Shown: positions 1 through 10,187 of the stretch, in pieces
Numbering within the stretch: position 1 is the stretch's first letter
Layout: each line of letters opens with the position of its first letter
NCBI GenBank assembly: GCA_020912385.1
Contig: CP087206.1
Coordinates: 1,054,001 to 1,118,000 of the forward strand
Length of the DNA: 64,000 nucleotides
Direction of reading: 5' to 3'
From: Neofusicoccum parvum
Lineage: Eukaryota; Ascomycota; Dothideomycetes; Botryosphaeriales; Botryosphaeriaceae
Position numbers and translations under genes: made by a program
Notes under the pieces: model-generated
What the model was told of the DNA's origin: nothing
The model's database searches: none
Seen by the model: the letters and a program-made list of their open reading frames with translations, nothing else

Positions 1-2
1 GC

Positions 3-453
3 GGCTGCATCAGAGGCACAGGCTGGCTGTGGAAGATTCCGGACGCGCGAAAGCTCCTGATTGGTCCAGACTACCTCACACCTCGGTTTGCGGATGGAAA
101 AGGACAGACAATACCCGCAACGTTTGACGAAAAGAATACCGAGAGGAGTGTGCAGTTCCTCCTTCCCATACAGTGTCTCGAGTATGGTTCTATAGAAGGG
201 TTGATCTTAGAGAGATGCGAGACCCTGCCGGGGCAATTCGTAAGGATTGGCCATTTCTCAGCCGCCTCTCAATGGATGGGAGGAGAGTCCGGGCTTGCAG
301 GAAGCCCTCTTACGGATGTTGAAATACGTTGAAGGATTCGGCTTGGTCAGGCCGGATACCTGCGATTTCGAACATCGCATCAAAGACCAACGCTTTGAAA
401 CTGAAGAAGCACCTTTGCTGGGAGAATATCTTTACACCATCACCATTGTATAA
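3..453 (+). CDS. HET-like protein, C-terminal part only (5' cut by window edge)
   Basis: The gene enters from the left edge in frame 3 and codes without a stop to 332. Segments such as RGTGWLWKIPDARKL, GLILERCETLPGQF and VRIGHF resemble the region after the HET domain in fungal heterokaryon-incompatibility-type proteins. The HET domain itself would lie outside the window. Two endings are possible. A 61-nt GTAAGG...TTGCAG intron (240-300) would join phase 0 to EALLRMLKYVEGF and end at the TAA at 451-453 with ...YLYTITIV, a typical HET ending. Alternatively the RIGHF motif inside that intron is coding and the gene carries a frameshift near 300. RIGHF favours the second reading and the splice consensus favours the first. 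Family assignment rests on short motifs only. Confidence 0.4.
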
Positions 454-628
454 TCATGCGTGGACTATACAACACCTGCCACCTCTATATCTATGGTGTC
501 TACGTTATAAGGCAAATATCTTGTCTATCTGTGCCATGTCTGCACCCGGAACTGAAAATGGTCTGCGTATCCCTGCACAATGTGTCGCAAAGGTTATGGA
601 CACCCTCAAGTCCGAAAATCCCGTGGAT

Positions 629-735
629 GGGTAGTTGAAGTAGCCATCCGGACATAGAGGTGTTTCGGTTAATGTACCGAAAGAGAGGTCCATTATTCAC
701 GGCGGCCGTTCAAAAAGCTGCGTCATGAGCTACCC
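629..735. repeat. MITE-like inverted-repeat element, copy 1
   Basis: The left end reads GGGTAGTTGAAGTAGCCATC and matches the left ends at 28539 and 40521. The same ATGGGTAG octamer appears inverted at about 728-735. The interior holds a perfect 7-bp hairpin (TTTCGGT / ACCGAAA) around 662-681. No coding capacity. The right boundary is uncertain because this copy is the most diverged. Confidence 0.45.
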
Positions 736-1720
736 ATACTCAAGCCAACACTAAGATACCGACGGCTATAGCGGCATCAGCACCACATACCACCGGTGAA
801 CCTAAGTGGTCGGGTAGTCGACGACGGTTGCGGCTACACCGGTGCCAGGGACAGAGGCACGGAAGGAAATTAGCTTAAACTTCATCGATTTTTCTTCTTT
901 TCTCCCTTACTTAGCCCGTAGAGGACTCTGTCATTCTCGGGAAGTGTTCATAAGAGTTATGAGAAGAAGAGTGAGGACGCACAAGAGAAGAAACTCCGTA
1001 ATATTCAAAGGATCTCTTCCGGGAAGAGTGGCTATGGGAATGTGGGAGCTTGTGATGAAGGAGAAGCATCAGAGGCTTGTTCTTTGAGGAGACTATCTCT
1101 ACACAATGGCCATTATCTGAAGGTACGTAAGAGATACGGCAGTCTCCCGCCGCTGTGAGTTTTTTTCCCTCTAGATCCACACTGGAGTGTCGCACGCCAG
1201 GCGCATGGGAAATTTGTCTCACCAGGCGTACTGTGCGGCGAGTCGATACGGGACTTGGCGGTCGCAATGCACAAGCTGGTGTGTGTGCCAGGGCCCAGTT
1301 GAGGCCTCTGGCCGCATCCCTGCTCGCGTAACGGGCGCGTGCAAGGGCCCGTTGGTGTGTAGGCGGGCGGGCGCAGCCGGCTGGATCGGGGCAGCATGGA
1401 AATGGTGCAGTTGTACATGCTCGCCGCGGCCGGCGTCCCAGTGCCACTGCGGCATGCGGGCTGGCCGCATCGGGTGCGGTCAGTAGGCCTGCGTGCGGTG
1501 CGCGTGGAAGTGCCGAGTCATGGTCACCCTCCCCAGCACGACATGCCAATGCCTGCGATTCGTACATGGATTCACAACAGGCAACTGGGAAACAGGCTTC
1601 CCGCCATGGTCATCAAACTACACACATGGCGTAATACGTGACACTTTGTTCGTGCTGCCTTTTAACTTTAAATCGCCATGCCGCCCCTCTGCCTGCGTTG
1701 GGCTCTCCGTTGCGTGCTGC

Positions 1721-1727
1721 TATATAG
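1721..1727 (+). promoter_or_regulatory. TATA-like box of the flavoprotein gene
   Basis: TATATAG lies 53 nt upstream of the ATG at 1780, a plausible core-promoter distance for a fungal gene. Assigned by motif and position only. Confidence 0.4.
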
Positions 1728-1779
1728 CCTCGCGAGCTGATCCGCTGCTTCTTTCGCTCGCCCAGTCGTTCGCTTCATC

Positions 1780-3077
1780 ATGGTCCGTCTTGCCTCTCTC
1801 CTGCAGCTTGCTCTGGCCGCGCTCTCTCTGGGCGCAGTCATCCCCCGCCAGGTCCAGGAGTACGATGCCATCATCGTGGGCGGCGGCCCCTCCGGCCTGA
1901 GTGCTCTGAGCGGCCTCGCCCGTGTCCGACGCAATGTGCTGCTGATCGACTCGGGCGAGTATCGCAACGCGAAGACGAGACACCTCCACGATCTGATCGG
2001 CTTCGACGGTAAGCATGCCCCCCGGCTCGTCCCACCCCGACCGTGCTGAGATCGCGCAGGCGTCACCCCGGCGTACTACCGCTACGCCGCGCGCGAGAAG
2101 CTCAAGCACTACGACACCGCGCACTGGACCAATGGCACCGTCACGCGCATCGCGCCGTTCGGCAACTCCTCCTTCACCGTCTCGTCCAAGGCGTTCAACG
2201 GCACCGAGGAGACGTACCGCGCGCGCCGGATCGTGCTGGCCACGGGGATCCGCGACCTGCTGCCCGACACGCCGGGGCTGCAGGAGAACTGGGCGCAGGG
2301 CATCTTCTGGTGCCCGTGGTGCGACGGGTACGAGCACAAGGACCAGGGGCTCGGCCTGCTGCTGCCGCTGGACGAGGTCGCCAGCACCGTGCAGGAGGTC
2401 CTGACCCTGAACACCGACATCATCGCCTTCGTCAACGGCACAGACACCCCCGAGGCCCGCGCCGCCACCGAGGCCAAGTTCCCGCGCTGGGCCGACTTCC
2501 TGGCCCTGAAGGGCATCACCGTCGACAACCGCATCATCACCGACGTCGTGCGCCTGCAGGACGGCGGCGATGCCTACAACGAGACGACCGACCACAGTCT
2601 GCCGACGGTGCCCGAGTTCGACAAGTTCCGCCTGGACTTCGTGGAGGGCGAGTCGGTGGAGCGCGATGCGTTCTTGGTGTCGTTCCCGAAGGAGCAGGCC
2701 TCCAATGTCGGCGAGCAGCTGGGCGTGACGCTCTACGGCGGCCGTCTGTATGCCAATTCGTCGAACAGCCTGCTGACGAACGTGCCCGGTGTGTATGCCG
2801 TTGGGGACGCGAACACCGACAACTCGACGAACCTGCCGCATGCCCTGTGGAGCGGCAAGCGCGCCGCCGTCAGCCTGCATGGTACGTCTTCCCGGAATCG
2901 TGTTGGTGTTGGACTCGAAAGCTGATGACTGCTGCAGTGAACCTTGAGCGTGAGGATACTCAGAACTTGCTTGCCAGCAACCTCAAGAGAGCGGATCATC
3001 TCAACCCTCGGTCCGTCTGGGAGAGTTTGGACGACAAGCCTGGCGATCTCTTCTACGCTGGCGAGTTTGACCAGTAG
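1780..3077 (+). CDS. Secreted thioredoxin-reductase-like (GliT-type) FAD disulfide oxidoreductase
   Basis: Three exons (1780-2008, 2060-2881, 2938-3077; introns GTAAGC..GCGCAG and GTACGT..CTGCAG) give 396 residues. Residues 1-20 form a signal peptide (MVRLASLLQLALAALSLGAV), so the protein should enter the secretory pathway. An FAD-binding Rossmann motif (DAIIVGGGPSG) starts at residue 29. The redox pair is CPWC at 161-164 followed by DGYEH, as in the low-Mr thioredoxin reductase fold, and a second FAD motif (YAVGDANTDN) lies near the C-terminus. In this fungal branch relatives include GliT, which oxidises dithiols to disulfides in epipolythiodioxopiperazine metabolism, but many members have no known substrate. 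It is tail-to-tail with a P450. Fold assignment is strong; substrate is unknown. Confidence 0.85.
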
Positions 3078-3658
3078 CTTTGATTACGTTGCTTGATCAG
3101 AAAAGCCATTTATTTTGAGCGAGGCTGTCCTTCATATTAAAACATAATTTATCAGCTCATACAAGATCTTGAAAGTCGTGACTTTGTTTTTCCTGGATAT
3201 GCAACAAACTTACCGTTTCATGTTGTGACCGACTGTCAATCTAAGCGGCAGATCTTCAAGATCAAAGGAATAGTGTCGGATTTCAGACAATCACATGGAT
3301 TCGGGGCATACCTTCTTAGTACGCCCTGAAGGGCTGTTGAAAGATAACTTTGAACGTGGTTGCAGACAGACTAAACATTGATGGAGTTCGAGCACTTGTA
3401 CAGATGAACATTGCGGTTTACTTACTACAACTTTCTACCTAGACAAAAACTTTAGTTCCCCACGTCTCTAGGTATAAATTTGGCCGGTGAAATTGCTGCG
3501 CGCAGCTTTGGAGGATATGCTCAAAGAGTGTGGCAGGAACCCAGACTGTATGAAATAGTAGTTGTATTAAGTTAGACTCGAGCAAGGCCGTCAACTCTAG
3601 GAAAACACAGTTAGTCATTACGCATATACATATCCTTTCCGTCTCTCTCGCAGCCTGT
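3078..3658. other. Convergent intergenic region, no gene seen
   Basis: AT-richer spacer between the 3' ends of the flavoprotein gene (+) and the P450 gene (-). No conserved open frame or RNA gene recognised; presumably 3' UTRs. Confidence 0.6.
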
Positions 3659-5501
3659 TTAGAATGCAATCTCCGACTCCCTCGCCCTGATCATAATCGT
3701 CTCATCCGGACTCGGCGAGAACTCCGACTGCAGCAGACTCTGCGGCGCGCGCTCCCTCCCGTCCACAATCTTCCAATCCCACTTCATCAGCATGTGGATC
3801 AACGTGATCTTGATGGCGTTGGACGCAAAGAACCTCCCCGGGCAGGAGTGCAGGCCGTGGCCGAAGCCCAGATGGTCGGGGGACGTGGAGACGAACTGCC
3901 AGCGGGTCTCCTGGCCGGGCTGCTGGCGCATGCGGAGGAAGCGGTGGCCGTCGAACTTGTCGGCGTCGGGCCAGAAGGCCTCCTCGGTGAGCTCGTGCGT
4001 GGGGCAGGCGACGATGGCGCCCTTGGGGAGACGGGTGCCGTCGGAGAGGGTGAAGGGCTGCATCACGCGGCGGTTCATGGTGACTGCGGGCAGCGTTAGC
4101 AGCGCGTTCGCGTTGTGGTTTGGGAGGGCAGGGGGCTTACGGGCGGCAACGACGTGCAGCCGCTGGCTCTCCTTCATGACGCTGTCCATGAGCCTCATCT
4201 TGTACAGGCTGTTCTTGCTCCACCCTCCGTCCTCCTTCAGCACTGCGATGATTTCCTCGCGTAGCAGGTCGATGTAGTGCGGGTTGTCGATCAAGTCATA
4301 CATCAGCGCAACGATGGTGCGGACGGACGTGTGCGTCGCTGCGACGGTCAGCAACAGCTGGCCCAACGCAACGTCGAACGGCCTGTCCCCTGCGATCTCG
4401 TCCAGCCACTCCAGCGAGTCCATTGCCTTCGGTGGCGGCTTGCCGGCTGCAACAGCCTCGCGACGCGCGCGCCTACGCTTTTCAACCTCCGGCTCGATGA
4501 GCTCGCGGGCGCGGGCAACCTCCTTTTTGAGGAGCTTAATCTCGGGCATGAAGGGGGCCAGGATGGGTCTGAGGAAGGGCGGCGTGACGCGGAGTTTGCG
4601 GGCGGCGATGAACGAGTCGACGGTGTATTTGATGGAGATCTCGAGCCAATCTTTGTTGTGGCACAGCGGCTCACCCAGGAAGACCTTGGCCGAGACCTGG
4701 GCGGGAATCATGGGGGAGATGCGGTGGAACTTGATCTCTTGCCACTCTTTGCTGGTCGGAAGGATCTCGCCGCAGATCCGATTTAGCTCCTTTGAAAGCT
4801 CGGGGGTCATGCCGCCTGTGGCTTGGTCAGTACCGTGGATCTTGAAGAGGTGCCGAGGCCCGCAGGCTCTTGAAGAAGATGTAATACCAATTAATTGCGT
4901 CAGGTTCTTCCGGATCATGTCCTGAAAGATGTCTCCTTGGACACTTGTACCGAACGGTTCCAGACCAGGATAAGAAGGGAAGAAGTCCTGGCACATGCAT
5001 GAGCAGGAGTCTTGGGGCATTCCTCAACATGTGTCGTTGTCCCACATGGACTGTCATGCTTGCGTGAGGCTCATTTCAAGGACAGACATACCTTTGCCAG
5101 CTGGCCAGCAATTGACAGCCTGGGATCGTTCCGGATTTCGTTCGCGAAAGCAGTTGGAATGACGACGATGGGCCCATTGCGACCGATGATCTGGAAAGGC
5201 TTCCCCTTGCACTGCCAAAGTGTCAGTGGTGCTGCGCAGACCACCCAGAGCCAACACCTACCTCGGCCATGCCTCTGTGCAGGATCTTCTTAGCCTGCAG
5301 CAGATAGCGCTTCTTGGCTTCCGAGTTGGTCTTCTCGCCCTCCTCCTTCGTGTCCACGAAGGGGATGCCCGGGTAAGGCTGCTCATCCCGAAGGATGAAC
5401 CTCCACACCAGAAACGGCAGGAGGATGATCGCGGCGACCAAGACGACCGCCGAGGTGGTTACGGGAACGTCAGCACCGCGGTGCGCGACAGGGAGGGCCA
5501 T
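3659..5501 (-). CDS. Cytochrome P450, ent-kaurene-oxidase-like
   Basis: Five exons in transcript order: 5501-5262, 5211-5092, 4987-4888, 4815-4141, 4083-3659, giving 519 residues, normal for a fungal P450. An N-terminal membrane anchor (residues about 17-36, SAVVLVAAIILLPFLVWRF) indicates ER localisation. The K-helix ExxR is ESQR near residue 369. The haem loop FGHGLHSCPGRFFA puts the thiolate Cys near residue 459. The final intron (57 nt, stop-free) was removed because it interrupts the conserved VVAA..TMNRRV stretch and has GTAAGC..GCAG ends. Sequence around the haem (DHLGFGHGLHSCPGRF, WDWKI) resembles fungal ent-kaurene-oxidase-like P450s, which oxidise terpenoids and other hydrophobic compounds; the substrate cannot be inferred. 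I chose the ATG at 5501 over an in-frame one at 5588 because it places the anchor close to the terminus. Confidence 0.9.
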
Positions 5502-6630
5502 AGCAGCGCAAAGCAACGCAGAACGGTAAGAAAGACCGGAGGGCTGGAGGAAGCAGCGGAGGAGAAGCGGAGCGGGCGGCGAAGTCACCCAGCCCTATTT
5601 GAGTCGGGGTGGCATGTCGGGCGCGGTCGTCGCGGGCTCGACTACCCCACCCGGCGAGCGGTCACCTCAGCCAGGGACGATCTGGACGAGCGAGTGCATT
5701 AGCGGGGCTTGGGAAAAGAAAGCTCCGTGTGTTGTTCATGCGGCACAGCAGCAGCAGCAGCAGCAGCGGCGGCAGCAGCGAGCAAGGCGCGCACTGGCGC
5801 CGCCCGGGCCTAGCACCGCGGCGGACGCACCCGCATCAGCGACACGCTGCTCCCTCCCCTCGCCCCAACCCGGCCACGTGCAGCCGCTGGATCGCCGGGT
5901 CCCTCGTTGCGCCGCCTGTCATTCCTCCATCCCGGGGCCGTGGCGTCGTCGCCCGCGCCGCCGTGGCGGGCGCTGTCGCGGCCAGCAGCACCGCCCGCAC
6001 GCACACCACCACCGCGCGACGCGAGGAGCTTGGGGCGCGGCCGCGGTGGAGACGGCGGTGCCGGCGGGCCCGGCGATATGTCGCCTTCTGGCAGCCCTCG
6101 TCTCTAGCGTCCGGCTCGTCGAGAGGAGGGACGGACGTCGTCTGGCCAGCCCGGCAGCTCGCGTGCAGAACCCCACCCGCACGCGCTGCCCACAGCGCCC
6201 GCGAGGAGACGGGTGCGCCGCCGCGTGCAATTGGGCCGTAGATCGCTGCGGGTGTTTCCTTTGAGCCGGGATCCCGTCCCGGTTGCTGCGAGGCTTGCGC
6301 TCTGGAAAGTGGAAAGACCGCAGGCTATCGCGAGACCGATTGGCGCTGTCGACACTGATAGCGCGCCTCGAGCATGCACCCAGCCTTCCGCTCATATCCG
6401 CGCCTCCTGACTGACATGTCCGATCCGCGGTAGGTGCCGGCGCTGACATAGCCTTGGAGCGGCAGCCGTTGCCGCCAAACGCGGCCTCGGTCCGCAGCGA
6501 AGTATCCACCCGGGCGGGTTCTCCGCCAAAACACCACCCGCTTGGACAGGGGGCGGCAGCTCGCGTTCAGTAGACAAGTCACAGGCCATCAAATTGTTTT
6601 TCATCTTCTCAACTTCTCTCCGCTCCTCCC
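5502..6630. other. GC-rich intergenic region with CAG repeat, no gene seen
   Basis: Spacer between the P450 5' end and the RtcB 3' end. Several frames stay open through 5600-6260, but the translations are Arg/Pro/Ala-rich frame shadows of GC-rich DNA with no family motif. Confidence 0.6.
5746..5779 (+). repeat. CAG trinucleotide repeat
   Basis: Seven perfect CAG units (5746-5766) continue as CGG/CAG variants to about 5779. It lies upstream of the P450 gene, outside any predicted coding exon. Confidence 0.85.
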
Positions 6631-8340
6631 TCACTCATTCCGAACCTTATAGCTGATCCTCGGCGCACACCACCCCCTCACCTCCGCCGCCCCCGCCTTG
6701 ACCAAATCCGCCGCCACCGCCCAAACGTCCTTGTACGCCTCGGGCGCCTCCTCCCAGACCAGCTGCTTCTCCTCGCAGACCACCCACGTGCCTGCGCCCT
6801 TCTCCACGCCCCTGTCCTCTCCCTTCGCCATCCCCATTTCCGCAGCTGCGGCGGCCGACGCCGCCACCTTTCCCGGCTTCAGAAGAGCCTCTGCATCCCC
6901 CTTGTACTTGTTGCTCAAGCTGGCCAGCGCCTTGGCCCGGGACATGGCGCGCCCGGCGCCATGCGCGAGAGAGAGGGCGTTTGTGGCCCCGTGGGCGTTG
7001 GCCGTCGAGAAGGTGGGTGTTAAGATGGCGGTTGGGGTGGCCCGACTGCCCGGGAGGGGAAGGATGGAGAGGGGCTCGAAAGTGTCTGGATCGAGTGTGG
7101 GAGCGGCGCCTTTGCGGTGGATGTAGGCGTGTTGCTGACCGTCTTCGGGGGAAGAGAGGCTGATCGAGGCAGTTGCGGACGTGATGTCGGAGATTGGTGA
7201 CGCACTGGGAGGCCAGGGCACGCGCTGGACGTTGTTGTGCCAGATGTCGACCACCTTCCGCGACTGAAGCCTTTGGCGGGCAACCCGGACAGCCTCCTCA
7301 CCTCCGTCCTTGCACTCGAGGTCGTTGTTGCCGAGAGCCCACGACTCTTCCCCAGGCTCCAGCACCGAAAGGAAGCGCAAGGCGATGAGATCGCGGTTCG
7401 CCTTCGCCCACCTGCACGCGCGGTCGTGCTCCTCGAGATAATTCCTCGTCACCTCATCTCCCTCCCTGAGCGAGATTTGGCCGTCGTCGGTGTACCTCTT
7501 TAGGACATCACCCCCATACCCCCTCGACCCCGAATGCACCAACAGCACCACCTCCCCCTCCCTCAACGCCACCCCCTCCTCCACCCTCTCCACCACCTGA
7601 ATCTCCGCGAAGTGGTTCCCCGCGCCAATGGTCCCCAAGGACCGATCCCACGCCTCGCCCGCGGTCGCAGCCTCGCCCAGCCAAGCCTCCCTCTCCGCCC
7701 TCCCCCTCCACGGGCCCTCCAGGCCCCTCAGCCTCTCCGCCACCTTCCGGCCCCTCTCGCCGTCCACCTGCGCGCGCGCCAGCCCGGTCCGGTACCACGC
7801 CATGCCGCACCCGACGTCGCCGCCGATCAGCGGCGGGTGCACCCACCCGGCCGCCACGAACACGGCGCCCACCGGGAAGCGCGAGCCCGGGTGCAGGTCG
7901 GGCTGGCCGGCCGCGTGCACCACGCCGGGCAGCAGCGCCGCCGTGGCGCGCAGCTGCGCCAGTGCCGCCGGGTCGACGTACGCCGCGGCGGCGAGGTTGG
8001 CGATGCTCGCGTTCGGGCTGGACGGTGCGTCGGTTTCTTCTTCTTCCTCTTTCTTGCCGACGAAGTCCTCGCCCGCGCTGACGAGCAGGACGGCGTCCGG
8101 GCGGCAGGCGCGCGTCCAGTCGTCCGCCGAGAGCAGCTCGGCCCCGGTGCGCGCGGCGAAGGTGCGGGCGCTGGCGCCTTTCTTGAGCTTGAGGCGGAGC
8201 TTGGTCGACGCGGTCCTGAGCACCTGGGCGCGGATCGAGGTGGCGGCGTCCGGGGCGGCGGGGGAGGCGTCTGGGACGACGAGGATGGTCTTGGTGGAGC
8301 GGTTGCTGTTGAGCGCGATGGTGAGACGCGTCGCAGGCAT
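6631..8340 (-). CDS. RtcB-family RNA ligase (release factor H-coupled RctB type)
   Basis: Intronless, 569 residues. RtcB joins RNA 2',3'-cyclic phosphate or 3'-phosphate ends to 5'-OH ends using GTP and Mn2+. The family's catalytic residues are present in order: GGDVGCGM (D175, C178), GAGNHFAEIQ (N242, H243), VHSGSRG (H269), WHNNVQ (H368) and LAHGAGR (H460, the histidine guanylated in characterised RtcB). An N-terminal region of about 130 residues precedes the core and includes a Glu run at about 98-102. I chose the ATG at 8340 because similarity-like sequence starts there; the frame stays open upstream to 8766 without recognisable features. Yeasts seal tRNA exons with Trl1-type ligase, so the role of a fungal RtcB (RNA repair or other) is open. 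Confidence 0.9.
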   Translation of the reverse strand: MPATRLTIALNSNRSTKTILVVPDASPAAPDAATSIRAQVLRTASTKLRLKLKKGASARTFAARTGAELLSADDWTRACRPDAVLLVSAGEDFVGKKEEEEETDAPSSPNASIANLAAAAYVDPAALAQLRATAALLPGVVHAAGQPDLHPGSRFPVGAVFVAAGWVHPPLIGGDVGCGMAWYRTGLARAQVDGERGRKVAERLRGLEGPWRGRAEREAWLGEAATAGEAWDRSLGTIGAGNHFAEIQVVERVEEGVALREGEVVLLVHSGSRGYGGDVLKRYTDDGQISLREGDEVTRNYLEEHDRACRWAKANRDLIALRFLSVLEPGEESWALGNNDLECKDGGEEAVRVARQRLQSRKVVDIWHNNVQRVPWPPSASPISDITSATASISLSSPEDGQQHAYIHRKGAAPTLDPDTFEPLSILPLPGSRATPTAILTPTFSTANAHGATNALSLAHGAGRAMSRAKALASLSNKYKGDAEALLKPGKVAASAAAAAEMGMAKGEDRGVEKGAGTWVVCEEKQLVWEEAPEAYKDVWAVAADLVKAGAAEVRGWCAPRISYKVRNE

Positions 8341-10187
8341 GCTGGGAGTAAAGAGGCGCAGCGATGTGTGGGTTGACGCGATGCGCGCGATGTGGGGGCG
8401 GGATATTTGTTTGTAGGGCTGGTGGTTGGAAGGGACAGCAGGCCGTGTTTTTGTGGCGCTATGTAGGAAGTGTGGGAGTGTAGACGCCAGGAGTCGGCGG
8501 CAGACGCAGTTGTGTTTATGTTGCTGGACAATGGACGCTTGCCTTGTGCGAGCAACCGGCTGAGTCATCACGGTGTACCCGATTCGGCAATCAGGTGAAG
8601 CACCGCGGCGGTGCTTTGTGGCTGTGACGCAAAGGTCCTCTTTTTCGCCCCGCCCGTGTCCAGCATGAGCAGTGGGCACACACACGTGTGTCTGCCTGAT
8701 CCAAAGCGTCGACGAGGCACGGGTGCGTGCTCCAGGTGCAGTATCATCCCCCACGCCCCATATCATTCACCACGCCCAGCCACCCTCTCTTTCGGGCTAA
8801 GCGCCGTCGATCGTCGCAGAAGCGAGCACGCGCCCCCAAGGACCGAAGCCCTCTCGCTTAGCTATATAAACCTTCCTCCTCTTCGCCCACCGGTCTCTTC
8901 TTCTTTTCTCTTCACCTCCGCCAACAGGCGGGGCCTGGGCTACCGGCCAGGGTCCAGGTCATCCCAAAGTGCCAGGGCTGCACTTCACAACACTAGTAAG
9001 CCCGGGTGGGTGGGGCCTTCCTGTAGCTTCACACGATCGTCTGCGGACCGTTCGTGGCGAGCTGGCTAAGGGAAGCGCCTCTTGGCGGGGACCCAGCAGG
9101 CACGCCGAGGGGGGCTATCACCTCAACAGAAAAAAAAAACAGAAAAAAAAAACCAAAAGAAAGAAAAAAAAAACAAGGCGACGACGGCCTGGCACTTGCC
9201 AAACGGTCGGGGTGGATGGGGTTAGCGCGAGGACATGCTCGGGCCTCGCAAATGCCAGTGACGTTCTTTTACGTTCTCTCCATAGCAATACAAGCGTATG
9301 ATGATCCTTCTACTTCTCATGAGTCTGCTCTCTGTGGTAGCACACTGCGCCGTGTTTGTCTCACCTCCTGCTTCATAGGCCTGTCACTGTCCGCGCTGGA
9401 CAAGTCGAGCGCCCAGATCTTCTTCCACCACCATTGGCTACGATCTCAGCACCAAAGCATCCCCATGATCAACCCGTCTTTCATGCCAAGTCGACTGCGG
9501 CGCCGTGACATTCAGCAGAGCACCCCCAACAGTCATCGCAGCACCGCTAGCTACCCACGATATTTTGCGCCCTTTCACTCAGGTGGTGTGACACTTCTTA
9601 GTTTAGTCTCTGGGTTCGATCTTTGATCCCCTCTACCATGAGGAGCGCACCCGTGAATTCTTACGCTTGCTACTGGCCAGCCGAAAAGTACGTCCACAGA
9701 ATACAGGCTATCACTTGCGCACCTGCGCCCCAATCCTCACTGCATGTGTACCCAAACCCCACGCAACACCTCCAAATGTGTTTGCACATCGCAACCAAGT
9801 CTAGAACGCGCACCGAAATTACACCAACTGCCCGTCTCTCCTGAAGAAACAGCCATTCACATACGACCTCCCACCATCAACCGGCGGCAGCGGGCTTGGA
9901 TACCTCTCCGACGACGACTGGCGCGCTTTAACGGAGCGGAACCGCAGAAACTCATCAGCTTCAGCTCCCCAACCCGGCGTAGAGTTTGTACAAGGAAATG
10001 GCTGTTTATTCAAAATTCGGCGGCGGGGCGGGGCGGACGAGAAAGGCGCCCTCCCCGTTACCACCTACCGGTTATTATCTGCGCCGTGTGATGAAGACGG
10101 GAAACAGATGCGTGACCCTCATCGTCGCCCCGAAAACACATCCTCCCGAGGAAGGAAACTGTAGTCCGGCAGGCGGACGCGAGGATA
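8341..10187. other. Long intergenic region, no gene recognised
   Basis: About 1.85 kb between the RtcB start and the PEX20 3' end. It holds a TATA-like TATATAAA at 8863-8870, an A-rich tract (9128-9176) and scattered short open frames without motifs. A non-coding transcript starting near 8890 is possible but unsupported. Confidence 0.5.
9128..9176 (+). repeat. A-rich low-complexity tract
   Basis: Runs of 8-10 A separated by C, G or CC over about 49 nt. This could be a degenerated poly(A) tail of a retroposed sequence, but nothing recognisable lies next to it. Confidence 0.6.

Larger units (their letters stand above)
454..1779. other. Intergenic, no gene seen
   Basis: About 1.3 kb between the HET-like 3' end and the flavoprotein gene. 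The left half carries a MITE-like repeat copy (about 629-735). The 1180-1560 part is GC-rich and open in several frames, but no frame shows family motifs or a consistent exon structure. A TATA-like box sits at the right end. Confidence 0.6.

Noticed and set aside
911..1567. 218-codon minus-strand frame
   Set aside because: Arg/Ala/Pro/His-rich GC shadow with no family motif or plausible exon partners.
1720..2880. Long open frame of 386 codons on the minus strand
   Set aside because: It lies antisense to the flavoprotein gene, whose sense frames carry the FAD and CxxC motifs; the antisense product is a codon-bias shadow.
5599..6509. Overlapping long frames on both strands
   Set aside because: GC-rich DNA is open in several frames at once; none shows conserved motifs.
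9590..9640. GGGTTCGATC resembling a tRNA T-loop
   Set aside because: No acceptor stem, A box or anticodon stem can be drawn around it.
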